From assembly GCF_028502605.1 (NCBI RefSeq), contig NC_079232.1, positions 2,170,001-2,234,000 of the forward strand: DNA of 64,000 nucleotides, written 5' to 3'. This DNA is from Trichoderma breve. Taxonomy: Eukaryota > Ascomycota > Sordariomycetes > Hypocreales > Hypocreaceae. The translations under genes and the position numbers were made by a program. The notes beneath the pieces are model-generated. The model was not told the DNA's origin. It made no database searches and saw nothing but the letters and a program-made list of their open reading frames with translations. Shown one piece after another: positions 11,344-24,420 of this stretch. Position 1 is the stretch's first letter. The number at the start of each line of letters is the position of its first letter.

Positions 11344-13030
11344 ATGCAACAGAAGCGCCTCACTGCTGCCCTGTTGGCCGCCCTGGCCACGGTGGTCTCT
11401 GCCGACTCCGATGTCACCTCCCTGACCAAGGACACCTTCAACGACTTCATCAACTCCAATGATCTCGTCCTGGCTGAGTGTATGTCTTTTCTGCCGTCCT
11501 CAATATTTGCTTGCTTGCTTCATTGATGGGCTTGCCATTGCTCTTGACCCCTCCCCCGCGAGCCTCGGCGTCAGATCAGACCCCGCTAACATGACATTTT
11601 CCCAGTCTTCGCTCCCTGGTGTGGCCACTGCAAGGCTCTCGCCCCCGAGTACGAGGAGGCTGCCACCACTCTCAAGGAGAAGAACATCAAGCTTGCCAAG
11701 GTCGACTGCGTTGACGAGGCTGATCTCTGCAAGGACCACGGCGTTGAGGGCTACCCCACCCTCAAGGTCTTCCGTGGCCTTGACATCGTCTCTCCCTACA
11801 CTGGTCCCCGCAAGGCTGACGGGTAAGAAATCCATGCAAAATTCACATCTATTTGTACATCTAGATGGCTAACATCTGTTTCTCCTCTCCAGTATCACCT
11901 CCTACATGGTGAAGCAGTCCCTGCCTGCCGTTTCCGTCCTGACCAAGGACACTCTCGAGGAGTTCAAGACTGCCGACAAGGTTGTCCTGGTCGCCTACAT
12001 CGCCTCCGATGACAAGGCCTCCAACGAGACCTTCACTGCTGTCGCCAACGAGCTGCGTGACACCTACCTCTTCGGTGGTGTCAACGATGCTGCCGTTGCC
12101 AAGGCTGAGGGCGTCGAGTTCCCCTCCGTCGTCCTTTACAAGTCCTTTGACGAGGGCAAGAACGTCTTCAGCGAGAAGTTCGATGCTGAGGCCATCCGAT
12201 CCTTCGCCAAGGTCGCTGCCACTCCCCTTGTTGGCGAGGTCGGCCCTGAGACCTATGCCGGATACATGTCTGCCGGTATCCCTCTGGCTTACATCTTCGC
12301 CGAGACCCCTGAGGAGCGTGACGAGCTCAGCAAGACCCTGAAGCCCATTGCCGAGAAGTACAAGGGCAAGATCAACTTCGCCACCATTGACGCCAAGAAC
12401 TTTGGTTCTCACGCCGCCAACATCAACCTCAAGACCGACAAGTTCCCCGCCTTTGCCATCCACGACATTGAGAAGAACCTCAAGTTCCCCTTTGACCAGG
12501 AGAAGGAGATCAACGAGAAGGACATTGCCAAGTTTGTTGACAACTTCTCCTCTGGCAAGATCGAGCCCAGCATCAAGTCTGAGCCCATCCCCGAGACCCA
12601 GGAGGGCCCCGTCACCGTTGTCGTTGCCCACACCTACAAGGACATCGTCCTTGACGACTCCAAGGATGTCCTGATTGAGTTCTACGCTCCCTGGTGCGGT
12701 CACTGCAAGGCTCTTGCCCCCAAGTACGATGAGCTCGCCAGCCTGTACGCCAACAGCGAGTTCAAGGACAAGGTTGTCGTCGCCAAGGTTGACGCCACCA
12801 ACAACGATGTCCCTGATGAGATCCAGGGCTTCCCCACCATCAAGCTCTACCCCGCCGGTGACAAGGCCAACCCTGTCACCTACAGCGGTGCCCGCACCGT
12901 TGAGGACTTCATCGAGTTCATCAAGGAGAACGGCAAGTACAAGGCCTCTGTTGAGGTCCCCGTCGAGGCCACTGAGGCTGCCCCCGAGGCTTCTGAGGAG
13001 GCCAAGGGTGATGACCACGACGAGCTGTAA
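11344..13030 (+). CDS. PDI1: Protein disulfide isomerase, ER lumenal
   Basis: Exons 11344-11479, 11606-11822 and 11893-13030 encode 496 residues. PDI forms and rearranges disulfides of secretory proteins in the ER lumen. Domain order a-b-b'-a' is visible: a signal peptide of about 20 residues ending VVSA, the first thioredoxin active site C51-G-H-C54 in FFAPWCGHC, two inactive thioredoxin folds, the second site C386-G-H-C389 in FYAPWCGHC, an Ala/Glu-rich acidic tail, and the HDEL retention signal (493-496). Introns begin GTATGT and GTAAGA, and splice phases agree across both. Codon choice is strongly C-ending, as expected of an abundant protein, and this creates long antisense open frames that are not genes. 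The gene is convergent with the small mitochondrial gene on the other strand. Identity is very secure. Confidence 0.97.
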
Positions 13031-13505
13031 AGAAATCAAAAAATGGAAAATGAAATAACAAAAAACTGTATAATTGTGGGATTTGCTTCTTGACGAAAAA
13101 CGTCGGCGCTGGTTTATGGACTATCTAAATACCTACTAGCAATTGCATACTGGCTCTACGCCCATTTGAAGCATTGCTTTGATGTGAGCACTCGAATTGA
13201 TCATCAATTTTAAACAAGATATTGCGTCCATTGAGTGCACAGATTTTTGCAATCGTGAAGGTGGTGAGAGTTGAGTAGAGAAACGTATGATGGGCTTTTT
13301 GGTGTTTCCTGTGCTAGATATTTCAAAGGCTAGATACTTAAGGTACAATTTACAATTGAGGCTTTGTTAGGTTGTTACAAACAAGGACACAAGTATTGCC
13401 AGAATGCTATTCGTTTGCCCAGTATTTTCCACCAGCGTTGAAGAGCTGGTATCGTACCATCCCTAATGACATTGCGCTATTTGTGTTTTTTTATCTTTTC
13501 GGGCT
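13031..13505. other. Convergent 3' spacer between PDI and the 108-aa mitochondrial gene
   Basis: A 475-bp AT-rich spacer between two stop codons facing each other. It should hold both 3' ends. I see no gene in it. Confidence 0.6.
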
Positions 13506-14049
13506 TTACTTTCTCTTCTGCTGGATCTTCTCCTCGAGAATCTTGACGTGGTTTGTCAGTCGGGTGACGGAGGCTTGAAGAGTCTGGTCAATGGTCCCAT
13601 TAGCAAAGATTTTCGATTTCATAACGTGCTCCGAGGCTGTAGGAGAGGCAAAAGGGAAGTGGGAGAGGAAGAGGGAGAGCTCAGTAGCCGTGAGGCATCC
13701 CGGGACCTCAGTATTAGGACGAGCTCGTTGGGTAGACATACGTAGATATCCTCGGTAAGCAACTCGTTGGATGCCTTGTACTCCTGCAGGACGTAGCTGT
13801 AGACGGCACCGCCGGCCAGGACGCTGCCGAACAAGAAGCCGAAAAGACTGGGTTCCGGGTTAGCAAGCTTGTAACCGTATCGCAGCCAAGACAAGTCGCG
13901 ACATACCCTCCTCTGAAGGCGCCCATGGGCTTCCGCGCAGGCAGGGGAGCAGAGTCGTTCAGACGCCGAGCCGAAGCGTGGAAGCTGCGCGACGAAAGCG
14001 CACGGCGAGCGCCGCTGGCGAGTATTCTTGACGATGCTGGTGTGAGCAT
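13506..14049 (-). CDS. Small mitochondrial single-pass membrane protein, uncharacterised
   Basis: Reverse-strand exons 14049-13907, 13847-13742 and 13583-13506 join in phase to 108 residues; introns are 59 nt (13848-13906) and 158 nt (13584-13741), both with GTATGT donors. The N-terminus is a typical presequence, rich in Arg/Ser/Ala without acids and containing RSFHASARR (about residues 22-30), a pattern shared by many fungal matrix-targeted precursors. After MGAFRGG comes a Gly-rich hydrophobic segment (LFGFLFGSVLAGGAVYSYVL, about 49-68). The last 25 residues, with VTRLTNHVKILEEKIQQ, have heptad-like spacing and probably form a coiled coil. I recall similar proteins in other filamentous fungi but no assigned function. 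Location in a mitochondrial membrane is inferred. No single frame covers it, so gene callers may miss or truncate it. Confidence 0.85.
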
Positions 14050-14603
14050 TGCGGGCTGTGTGGCGAGGAGGAGAGGTTGCTTGGTTTCGTGGTGGAGGGA
14101 CACTAAAAGGACATGATGAGACTTCAACTTCAATTTTTGCGGTGGCGAGCGTTGCTATAGGTGAATTGAGAGCTCACATGAGTTGGCTTTTATGGTTGCT
14201 GGACCAAAAGTCTTGGAGTCTGGCAGCTTGAGAGGTATTGATGGCGCTCGAGGTGCTACCTTAGCACTATATCATAGCGAGATGTGCCCAGCTTTGCGGA
14301 CATGGCGGATTACGGGTTGTTCCGGCGCAGGATGGCCCGAAGAGCTAGAGCTGTCGCCACTGACATTTTTTGCCCCACGGGTTAGTTGATGTGACCCTTG
14401 ACTTGCATCTTGCAGCCGGCTGTTTTTCGTTTATTAACATTCAGTTCAAGATTACGATTTTTCTTGGATGCGACGGGATGCTGCCTTGAGAGGCTGATTG
14501 TGTCCTGTGAGCATCCATTGCGTTCATTCACAGCTTGCTATTTGCTTCAATTCTTTTCCCCAAGACTCTGCCCGCTGCAAAAACCAAGCACCCACGACGC
14601 GAC
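14050..14603. promoter_or_regulatory. Bidirectional promoter region, mitochondrial 108-aa gene / VPS71
   Basis: A 554-bp interval separates two divergent start codons, so both promoters must lie here or overlap the genes. No individual element is convincing by eye. An in-frame non-ATG extension of VPS71 up to 14535 was not used because family members start near the MNNFG position. Confidence 0.5.
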
Positions 14604-15497
14604 ATGAACAACTTTGGCGTCATCGAGCTCGCCAGCGCCAAAACGACTTCGGCTCCCGGATGGGCCTACGTTCCTGATACCGGCGCCCTGCCTGGAGCCA
14701 ACGCCTTGCAACCGGCAAACCGGAAACGAGCTCGCAATGCGCCCGCGGGCGTGACGGCCGGCGACTTGACGGCGCGGCAGGAGGCCAAGATCCGGAAGGA
14801 AATCGAAGCGCTGGAGAGAGATGGGGGCAAGGACAATTCGATTCCGATACCTGCAAAGAGCAGCAAAGGTGCGTAGACACGCTCGGTACATGTCAGAGGG
14901 AGGAGTTTCAGAAGCTCATCAGATGTCGTGTTTGTAGCTACTGGAAAGTACACGCCAAATGTTCGAAAGATATTACAGTCGCAAAAGACGTTTTCAAATC
15001 ATCTGGACGATTTCCTGGCTCTGCAGGCACAGGCTGAGGGCGGTCCAACAGCGGCAAGCAATAATCGGCCTACCAACACCAACACCAAACGCCCGGCCGG
15101 CAAACGAGACGCTACTGCTACACCTACTGCGACTACCAAGCTATCGTCGGGCATACAAGAAGAGGATGTGATGATGACGGATGCAAACCTGCCCCCGATT
15201 TTGGTAGGATCATATCGACCACCACCAACGGCCCATCCTGGTGACAACGATCCGCTCCTGGTATCCCGTATGCCCGAGGTGCCATCGGATGAAGAACTAA
15301 GGAAGCTGCTGGCTCACCCACCGCTCACATACTACGAGGCCAGAGGCAAATGGGAGGACAACTACCCCACACGTGTATTCTGCGAGGTTTGCGGATATTG
15401 GGGACGGGTGCGGTGCATGAAGTGCGGCACGAGAGTCTGCGCGTTGGATTGTATGGAGACGCATAGAGAGGAATGCGTGACCCGATATGGGTTATGA
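14604..15497 (+). CDS. VPS71: SWR1 chromatin-remodelling subunit with HIT-type zinc finger (Vps71/Swc6, ZNHIT1)
   Basis: Exons 14604-14868 and 14938-15497 (intron GTGCGT..TTTGTAG, phase 1) encode 274 residues. Vps71/Swc6 is a nuclear subunit of SWR1, which deposits histone H2A.Z. Two conserved blocks identify it: the mid-protein motif TPNVRKILQSQKTFSNHLDD, diagnostic of the Vps71/ZNHIT1 group, and a C-terminal HIT zinc finger with ligands C237, C240, C248, C251, C256, C260, H264 and C268. Between them is a low-complexity Thr/Ala/Pro/Asn-rich linker. A basic segment in the first exon (NRKRARN) could be a nuclear signal. The start is set by the ATG at 14604; there is no in-frame ATG upstream in the same exon. 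It is divergent from the mitochondrial 108-aa gene. Confidence 0.92.
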
Positions 15498-16172
15498 GGC
15501 ACTGACGTCTTTTGAAATGCTGATTGATTGGAGACTGGAAGATGTGAGGGCTGCATTTTGTCAGATTTTGACATGGCCATGGTCGACGGTTACTGGGCGA
15601 GGTCATGATATGACAGTTTGAAATTGCATTCCACGGCGTTTGGACGGAGTTCTTGCGGAGTTCTTGCGGAGTTATTGGTATAGGAAGCGCGGCACTGATA
15701 CCCAGTCTATTTGGAATGAGGAATTCACACTCAGTTGATGCTTACTTGATTGTCAAATTGTCTATGAGTCTTATCCAACATGTCTTCTTCCTGATGGCTC
15801 CGATATCCGGCCCAGCTCACGTCAGGTGTAGATATATGGTGACTCAGGAACCGGATAATGAATCCTACCGATTAAAAAGAAATTACACCATGAAAGTTAA
15901 AATTAAAATAAAGTGCGAATGTCGGATGTGGTTGGTAATTATATCCGTAGCAGAAGGTAGTAGGGGCTGCATTTACACTGCCCTTTGACTCAATAACCCC
16001 CCTGGCTAAAAAAGAGTCCGAGGATCTCCCGCGTGCAACTTTGTTTGTGAGTCAACCCCACCTCGCGCCTAACGATAAAGTACTAAACTAAGGGTATTCC
16101 TGCCCCTCCATTCGAAAGGCCAAACAGCAGCTTTCTTCAACGCCTTTTCGCAACGAGAAAGGAATATCGCAA
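15498..16172. other. Spacer between VPS71 and threonyl-tRNA synthetase
   Basis: A 675-bp interval with the VPS71 3' end and the synthetase promoter. An 11-bp unit GGAGTTCTTGC is repeated at 15646-15656 and 15657-15667, with a partial third copy to 15673. Nothing else stands out. Confidence 0.6.
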
Positions 16173-18838
16173 ATGTCTTCCGAGCAAGTTGACGCCCCCA
16201 AGGCGGCCGAGGGCGCTCCCGCCCAGAGCCTGCCTTCACGGCCCGCGAAGCAGCCCAAGGAGAAGAAGGCCGGTGGTGGAAAGGCTTCACTCGAGGTTTG
16301 TTGGACTCGATTCCACTCGACTTGATTCTTCCCGTTTTGCAAAAGACAATTCGTACTGATATGGATGTTTGTTATTGTAGCTTCCGGTTCTCCCAGAATT
16401 CATTCAACACCGTATCGCCATTTTCGACAAGATCAAGGCCAAGCGCGACGCCGAGGTTGCTGGTTCGTTTTCGCACAGGATTCGCCGTCATGTATATTTG
16501 GAGGAGGTGCTAACGAATGTGTCTTTGCAGCCAAGCCTCGCGAGGAAATCACCATTTCCATGCCCAATGGCAAGGAGGAGAAGGGTACTGCTTGGGAGAC
16601 CACTCCTGGAGCCATTGCCAGAGGCATTTCCAAGTCCCTGTTCGAGCGCACCGTCATCTCCATGGTTGATGGCGAGCTGTGGGATCTTACACGACCCCTT
16701 GAGAAGAGCTGCAAGCTCGAGTTGATTGACTTTGAGCACGAGGAGGGTATGTTGCGACGAGAATTTCTATCAGTTGTCCTGGGGTTTTAAGCAGAATTGG
16801 ATAGCGCTGACTGATCTGGTGGGATAGGCAAGAAGGTCTTCTGGCACTCTTCAGCCCACGTTCTCGGTGAGGCTGCTGAGAAGCGATTCGGCTGCTACCT
16901 TTGCAACGGTCCCCCTACCACCGACCCTCCCGGATTCTACTACGATATGGCCAACATGGAGGGGTAAGGAATCTTCCCTTGGGCCTTTGGAAACATGCAA
17001 GTTTACTAACTGCTCCCTCTAGTCAAGTCGTTCAGGAGGAAGACAAGAAGGCCCTGGAGACGCTGGCCAACTCCATCATCAAGGAGAAGCAGCCATTTGA
17101 GCGTCTGGAAATGACCAAGGACGAGCTCCTTGAGATGTTCAACTACAGCAAATACAAGGAGTACTTTATCAACCAGCGTGTTCCCGACGGTACCACAAGC
17201 ACAGTCTACCGATGCGGTCCTCTCATCGATCTTTGCAGAGGTCCTCACGTCCCCACCACTGGAAACATCAAGGCGTTTTCAGTTCTCAAGGTGAGGATTT
17301 TGCCAGTTTAGTAATCGGCTGTTTGGATTCACGATTTGCTAACTATGCCGTTAGAACTCTGCCGCATACTGGCTCGGCAACAGCTCCAACGAGTCCGTCC
17401 AGCGAATTTCCGGTGTCTCATTCCCCGATAAGAAGCAGCTCGAGGAGTACAAGACATTCCTTGAGGAAGCAGCCAAGCGCAACCACCGAAAGATTGGTCT
17501 GGAGCAGAAGCTCTTCTTCTTCGACGAGGTTTCACCTGGTTCCACATTCTTCTTGCCCCACGGCACAAGAATCTACAATGCCTTGATGGAACTTATCCGC
17601 GGCGAGTACAAGAAGAGGGCATTCGACGAAGTCATTAGCCCCAATGTTTACAAGTCTGACCTGTGGAAGACATCCGGTCACTGGGGACACTACGCCGAGA
17701 ACATGTTTACCTTTGAGGTTGAGAAGGAGACGTACGGCCTGAAGCCCATGAACTGTCCTGGCCACTGCAGAATCTTTGCCCACTCAGACGTCACTTACAA
17801 GGATCTACCATGGAGGATGGCTGATTTTGGTGTTCTTCACCGAAATGAGTTCTCTGGTGCCCTCACCGGACTTACCCGTGTGCGCCGCTTCCAGCAGGAT
17901 GATGCTCACATCTTCTGCACAGTCGACCAGATTCGGGACGAGATTGTGGGGGCCTTTGACTTCCTGTACGCTGTCTACGGCCTGTTTGGCTTCTCCTTCA
18001 AGCTGAAGTTGTCGACTCGACCAGAGAAGTATATCGGCGACATTGCCGTCTGGGACATGGCTGAGAGCAAGCTCAAGGAGGCTTTGGACAACTTTACAGA
18101 GAAGATTGACTCCAAGTGGGAGGAGAATCCTGGTGACGGTGCTTTCTACGGCCCCAAGATTGACATTACCGTGTACGATGCTCTGCGACGAGAGCACCAG
18201 TGTGGTACAATCCAGCTCGACTTTAACCTGCCTCAGCGATTCAAGCTGCGTTACGTTGCCGCCAAGGACGAGAGCAGTGCCAACCAGGACAGCAACGACC
18301 CCGAGCTGCCCGTTGGCTACGCCCGACCTGTCATGATCCACAGAGCTGTGCTGGGCAGCTTCGAGCGAATGTTTGGTATTCTTACAGAGCACTTTGCCGG
18401 CAAGTGGCCTTTCTGGCTGAGCCCTCGCCAGGTCCTGGTCGTTCCTGTGATGCCTGCTGTAAACGACTACGCCAAGGAGCTTCAGCAGACGTTCCAGGAG
18501 AAGGGTATCTACATTGACGTTGACCTGAGCAGCGACACCTTCCAGAAGAAGATCCGCACGGGCCAGCTGAAGCAATACAACTTCATCTTTGGTAAGCACA
18601 CACAAACCCTTATCGGCACAGATATAGATATGGGATGATTAGGGATACGTGAACCACTTACTAACATGAGCTTCTTCTTTTAGTCGTCGGAGCCGAAGAG
18701 GCCTCCTCACGCACCGTCAACATCCGAAACAGAGACGACCAGAGCACACAGAACAAGGGAGCGCTGATTCCTGTGGATGAGGCACTAGAGAAGCTGCTGG
18801 CTCTGAAAGGAGAGAGAAGACTTGTCAACAAAATCTAA
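16173..18838 (+). CDS. THS1: Threonyl-tRNA synthetase
   Basis: Seven exons (16173-16295, 16381-16462, 16531-16746, 16828-16963, 17023-17290, 17355-18591, 18684-18838) join to 738 residues, the normal length for the eukaryotic cytosolic enzyme. It charges tRNA-Thr with threonine. A Lys-rich N-terminal extension precedes a TGS domain (roughly 65-130). The editing domain shows H147-SSA-H151 and C257-RGP-H261, the HxxxH and CxxxH groups used to clear mischarged serine. Class II core motifs follow: motif 1 around [13 protein letters not shown], motif 2 around [11 protein letters not shown] with RRFQQDDAH, and motif 3 in [15 protein letters not shown]; a HGTP anticodon-binding domain ends the protein. 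No mitochondrial presequence is visible at this start, so the cytosolic form is favoured; a second start outside the visible exons cannot be excluded. Splice phases agree at all six junctions. Confidence 0.96.
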
Positions 18839-21411
18839 GTGAATCGTTGGGCACGGAATGTGAGCGAGCGTGGGGGTTGCAGGAGATACGATGTCCTCAG
18901 AGCAGTACGGAGTATATGCATGGCCCTTTGCATGCACACGTGGCTACAAGCAAAACCGCGAAAAGAAAAGAGCAAAAAAATGAAAAATGAAAAATGAATA
19001 CCTCTGTTTGTTCTCGAGCACTGTGCAGAGTCTCTACCTATTTACTATCTTAGTACTATTAGAAGGAATAAACTACCTCATACGAGTACGAGTACATCAA
19101 CATGCGGGAAAGTTATGGCGTCCAGTCAAGCGGCAGACTACAAAGCAGTGGGGGCCAAACGTTGAAGCATTAGAGCCAGTGGTAGTATATGAATGGACAA
19201 ATGAAAGACGAGCCTGAGAAAGATTTGCTGAGTCGCGTGATGCTGCAAGATTGGTGCAAAAGGGAAGCCCGGTTGGGCATTTATGGCCATCCTCCTGCCG
19301 GGCTGCTCTGCCTAGGTATGGCGAGTACGAAGCAGCAGCTCTTTTGGTAAAGGCACGCCCCCTATTTGTGATCTCATCGCCATTTGTTTTCTCTTTTTTT
19401 GTTTGGCCTATCATCTTTTTGGGCTACATGTAAGCCCGCTCGCTGATGCGTGTAAGTCGTCAATTCCGGGTCCGAGCAATTTATAACACCTGCGTCACCG
19501 GCGTGCAGCTTCGCTCGGTAAGTGTAAGTGGTTGGTTTGTGTCACAGGGTAAGGCAGGCTATTTGGGTGTGCTTTATTCTATTTGGAAGTGTTTTATTTG
19601 CACGGGCGTCCCTCTCTTCGCTCCCCCTCCCCTTTTGGGTAAAATCTCACAAAATGAAATAATAAATAAAGGACGCGGAATCCGCACGTTGCGCGTTGAT
19701 AGGACAAAAAGCGCGGGCAATGTGAGATGTCAGTTTGGGGGTTAAAGGGAAGGGAAGGGGGGGGGGAGTCCTCCGTCTGACTTGAATTTGTATGAAGGAG
19801 AAAAAAACGGCTGTCTTTTTTGTAACGCTAGGGAGATACGATGCTGCTGTTTTTGCAGGTTTGGGAGATTTCCTCGAGGAATGCCAGCTACTGAGATTTA
19901 ATGCTACACAGAGAGAGAGACTATTGAAAGTATATTCCGGACGGGAATATCTAGTGCAAGGGGATAACTAGCGGACGTGATAGAAACGGGCGGGCGGGAA
20001 CGGGATGAGGCGGTCCGTTTGGTGTGAAGCTCTTTTTTCTAGCTGTGCAATGGATATGGAACCTGGGAGCAAGCAGTTGTCCGTTTTGGTATCGACGTAC
20101 ATATTTCATACAAAAGCAAGCAGGGTGGTGACAAGAAGAGATGTAAAAGGGTAAGGTAGCATTTTCGTTCCCCCCTTCCGACGAGGAAACTCGAGGAGAC
20201 TGGAGGAGATTGGAGGGGGGGCGTGTTTGCCGGTATTACTAGAGAACGCTTTTTGGGTAATTTTTGGTTCGTTCTGATTGATTCGACTGGAGGCGTACAT
20301 TGTGCAGAGAGAGTAAAGATGTACGAATACTGTAAGGTAGGGTAGGGCAGGGGTGTGTGTGTTATTACTCCGAAGCGTGGGAGGGCAGTTTGATTCTTGA
20401 ATTGATGACACCTCTCTTTTTGTTATTTCTTATTTATTTCTCTTGGTAGGTAAGTCTGCCTTGTTCGGGGCTTTTTCTCCCGCGGACCTTCGCGTGTTCT
20501 GGAGAAAGTGGATAGTTCGGCGAGGTGAGATGCGCTACGGAGAAGAAGTGAGGCAGAGATGAGAGATGAGGGCACAGAGAGCAGAAAGAGAGAGAAAAGA
20601 TGTTCATGCCGGCGTGATGTGTCACATATGCGGGACGAAAATACAAGGACAAGGACAACCTCTGTAAAAAATGGCTTTCTTGTTTAGGGAACGTTCTCCG
20701 TGGTTTGGGGCGGGAAAAAGGCCGCAGTGGCTTTGCATTTGTAAAGAAAGGAAGCCATCCGCCTTTCTTTAAAGGTAGGTCGGTATAGTAGTATAGCAGT
20801 AATAGTAGATGGAGTGAAAAGGTTTGGTTACATGCTCTGCAATAATACTGTAGATCTTGTTTTAAAATATTCCTTTGGAAGCTGTAATAGGAAGTGAGGA
20901 GCGTGACTAATTTACGAGGAAGCGTTCATTTGCTCGATAATTATCCGCGGAGAAACCAGAGCAAAAGGATTTATGATAGAAAGGACGATCACTAGCTAGC
21001 TGGCCTCTTTTTTTAAGCTGTTGTTGGTTCGGAGGCTGTTTTGAAGAAAAAGAGAAAAAGACAAGCGAAAGAGACGGGACGGATTACGGATTACGGAGCG
21101 CGAAATAAGCCCGAGGAGCGAAGTGGCCCTCGTAGGGGGGGTTTCAAACGGTGGTTTATTTTTCTGGCGGCCGTTTGACTTGAGATGCTCACATCCCACA
21201 CCCAAGTGAGTTGTCGCTTCTATCTATCTTGTGGTAGTTTTATTATCGTATTACGTTTTGGGAATTTGGTCCCGGGTCCGAATGGGGGGAAAGACGAGAA
21301 CGAAAAAAAAGTGTGTGTGTATGAGCCTTGGATGATGACATGGGTGAGCTTGATGCCCTCATGCAGACTCCCGCGTCTGGTCATATGTAGGGGCCAGCCA
21401 TGCCATGGACC

Positions 21412-21494
21412 AAAGGAAAGAGAAAGAAAGAAATGAGATAGAGACAGAAGAAAGCAAAAAGAGACAGACAGACAGAGACGCACAGACAGAGAAG
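21412..21494 (+). repeat. Purine-rich GA/GACA tract
   Basis: About 80 nt almost free of pyrimidines on the plus strand, with GAAA and GACA units in succession. It is a simple-sequence tract within the desert. Confidence 0.8.
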
Positions 21495-22428
21495 GCCAAC
21501 CAAAACTGATCCAGCAGCCCATCATCCCACATGCTCCCAAGGCAATGCAACCGTGGGTACGCGAAAAGCCGGGACTGGGACGGACGGGGGACTGGGAACT
21601 GGGCCCTTGGGGGAGAGCGGGCAAGGCCCATGTTACTGTACCTGTCATGTAGGTACCTGGTATGATCTGATTGCGGCGTTGCCGTATACTGGCTAGGCTT
21701 GCGATGCATTGATGGAGGCGCTCTAAACAGGCAATATATACGTTTGTTTGGGGAGACGTCTTTTAGCCTTTGGCCGGAGATGGCACAGCTCCGCTTCGGG
21801 GGGCACGGGGTTTTTTTGCTGCTTTTTGTTACTTATTAGCCGGGCAACTTGAGTGCATGAAGGCGGCGAGAAGAGAGGGAGAAAGAGGCAAGAAGACGAG
21901 AAAATGAAATAAAGATTTGTGATATAGTTTGATTTTAGTGCAGTGTTTATAACGTCAGTATGCTTTGACAGTGCTGATGCTTCAGCTGCTGACCGGGGTA
22001 CATGTGCTGTTGTCTGCTACGGGGGTAAAATAGGTAGCTGGAGCAGTGCTAATCTACCTGCGGAGTACAGCTCCGTATCGCATATCGCTTTTTTGGTGTT
22101 CCGTTCATTGTCATTTGATATCATATGGACTTATTGCCAAGTACCTATTATCGTCTGGATCATTGCCAATGGCAGCAACGGCTTACCGTCCGTCCGCCTA
22201 TACGGAGTGTCACAAGCACGCACCAATGGCAACGGGTTGATGTGCGACTACGAGTTACCATGCAAAGTTAGTGTCCACTGGGCACGCGGAGAAGTCGAGC
22301 GCTAGGGCCACTAAATACTCTATCTAAGAGTACGAGTACCAAGTAGGTAAACTGAGCGGTTGTCAACATGAGTTGAGGCCGTGATATGATATGATATCTG
22401 CTGTGGGAGCACGGAGTACAGAGTACGT

Positions 22429-22454
22429 GGACGGAGTACGTGGACGGAGTACGT
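22429..22454 (+). repeat. Two perfect 13-bp tandem copies containing ACGGAGTAC
   Basis: GGACGGAGTACGT occurs at 22429-22441 and again at 22442-22454, with a further ACGGAGTAC at 22411-22419. The core matches eight of nine bases of the dispersed word TACGGAGTA, hinting at local amplification of that motif. Confidence 0.8.
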
Positions 22455-24420
22455 GTGTGAAGTACAGTGGTGGCTGCAGCGGCCAGGGGGGAAATCATGG
22501 CTTGTTCAACTTGTTTTTCCTTCCTCCAGGGAGGGGTGAAAGGCCAGAAAGAGCAGAGACCAGGCGGCATGTTGGTGATGATGGAGACGGGCTGGCAGAG
22601 GGGCTTGTTTTTTTTTTTTTTTTTCCTTTGGGGGGGCCGAAACCGACACAGGCCATAGGTCATCTATCACAAACTACAGCGCGACCGGTGAAGGAAAAAT
22701 TGGATCCTGTATGCGGGCAGGGCTGCAAGGTGGCACCCCTTATGGCCAGGATGGCGAGCGGACCCTCTCAGCTGGACGGCCGATACAAGTTGAGTTGAGG
22801 CAGCATGGCTTGTGATATCACGGCATGCAGCTGCAGTGAAGCCCAACAACTTTTTTTTTTTTTTTGTTTTATTTAGATGTGATGTGATGCAATGGCTTCG
22901 GAGAGAAAAAGGAGGAAACAGGCGGCAGATCCTAGTTGGATGGAGAAGCTGGATGAGACAAGAGACAAGAGACAAGAAGGCTTGCTTTGCCATCCTTTTC
23001 GTACTCGGACTTTGGATGGTTTCGATTGTTCAACGGCCGAGGCTGAGAGGCGATGCAGCAGCATTCAAAGATGGGCGGTACGGACGTGGCAGGGCGCTAA
23101 CACGCCAGATGCAGGACTTCACAGGCCAAGGCCTTACCAGACGCGTACAAGAGCGACAGACGAGACACACAGAGCCGGACATGAGCGTGGGCGTGGAGTG
23201 GCTGTCATACATATTCCCGCAGTGCTGGATATTCCCACAGGCTGTGTCTTGTCTATGTGAGCTGCATCATGGCCTAACTTGAGAAGCCTCGGGCGGTGAC
23301 GAGCATTGGGGCATGTACTGATACCTGGGAGGCGCCAGGGGATGGATCTCTGGTTGTCTGGCTGCACAAGCGTGTATTCGTAGTTGGTAGCAGTTAGGTT
23401 GGTATACCCCGTACTTTTGTTTGGTTTATTTTTATTTCTAAATTTTAATTCTTACTCTTTTCTTTTTAATTCTTGCAGTGCCGTCATGTGGCTCTGCTCG
23501 TCCAAGGGATTTGCCTGCTCGCTCAATTGTTTGCATTGATGCGGCTTAGGTACATGTAGACAGTGACGGCAGCAATCAACAATGCACGGAGCAGGCGAGT
23601 GAGCAGCCATTCGATTTTTATCAAGGTGATCCCGGCCACAGCAAAATGGACCTGGAACATCCAATACTTTGTATCCAGTACATGCGGCAATTTTGTTCGC
23701 GGAACTCATAAAACATAACCACTTGCTGGCCATGTCGTGTCACAAGCGTTTTATGATAGAAAGGGACAACAGATGGAAGGGGAAAGAAAGACGGCCAAAA
23801 ATGTGAGAGATGAGATGTCGAGAGGGCGGGTGATGGATGAGATTTTGGTAAGGGAGCCCGCAACGGGGAAATTGAGGGGACCTTTTTTTCCTGTTTGTCT
23901 TTTCTGTCTGGTCTCTTCTTCTCATCTCATCGTGGTCGGATTTGCGTTTTTTTGGCACCCACGACGGGGCTAGGAACATGGGAAGCGCTATCCGGCAGCA
24001 GATACAACGCCGCAAGTGTACTTGTACTTGCACCCGCAGCGGGCGGTGGACACCCGGGAGCGGGCAAAGCGCCGTCCGGGCTTGTCAGTTGTACTTGTGC
24101 TAGAGGTCTCTGCTCGTACTGAACTGGTCCGTAGCATCACGGATGTACGAGTGCAGTACCTGTGCCATCACACGAGGATTGATTTCATTTCTAGCGATAT
24201 CCGACGCTTTTTTACGCCACCAGAAATGCCCCCCCGTCAAACTGTAACTTCGGCCAGTATCATCCATCACCCCATCACCTGCGCAGCTGCAACTCAGCGC
24301 CACTCGCCGCTTGGGCCAATGCCGTGGGCGCGTCCGGCTGCTGTGCAACGCCCAAAAGGCCCGTCTACTAAGGCACTGGGGTTCGCACGTGCAAATCAAA
24401 GGAGCGCGGGCTGTCTCTGT

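Noticed and set aside
11861..13039. 392-codon open frame antisense to PDI
   Set aside because: Same codon-bias artefact; Leu/Val/Gly/Asp-rich translation with no domain, directly opposite the conserved PDI exon 3.
17805..18605. 266-codon open frame antisense to threonyl-tRNA synthetase
   Set aside because: Fully inside the conserved class II catalytic exon; a shadow frame.
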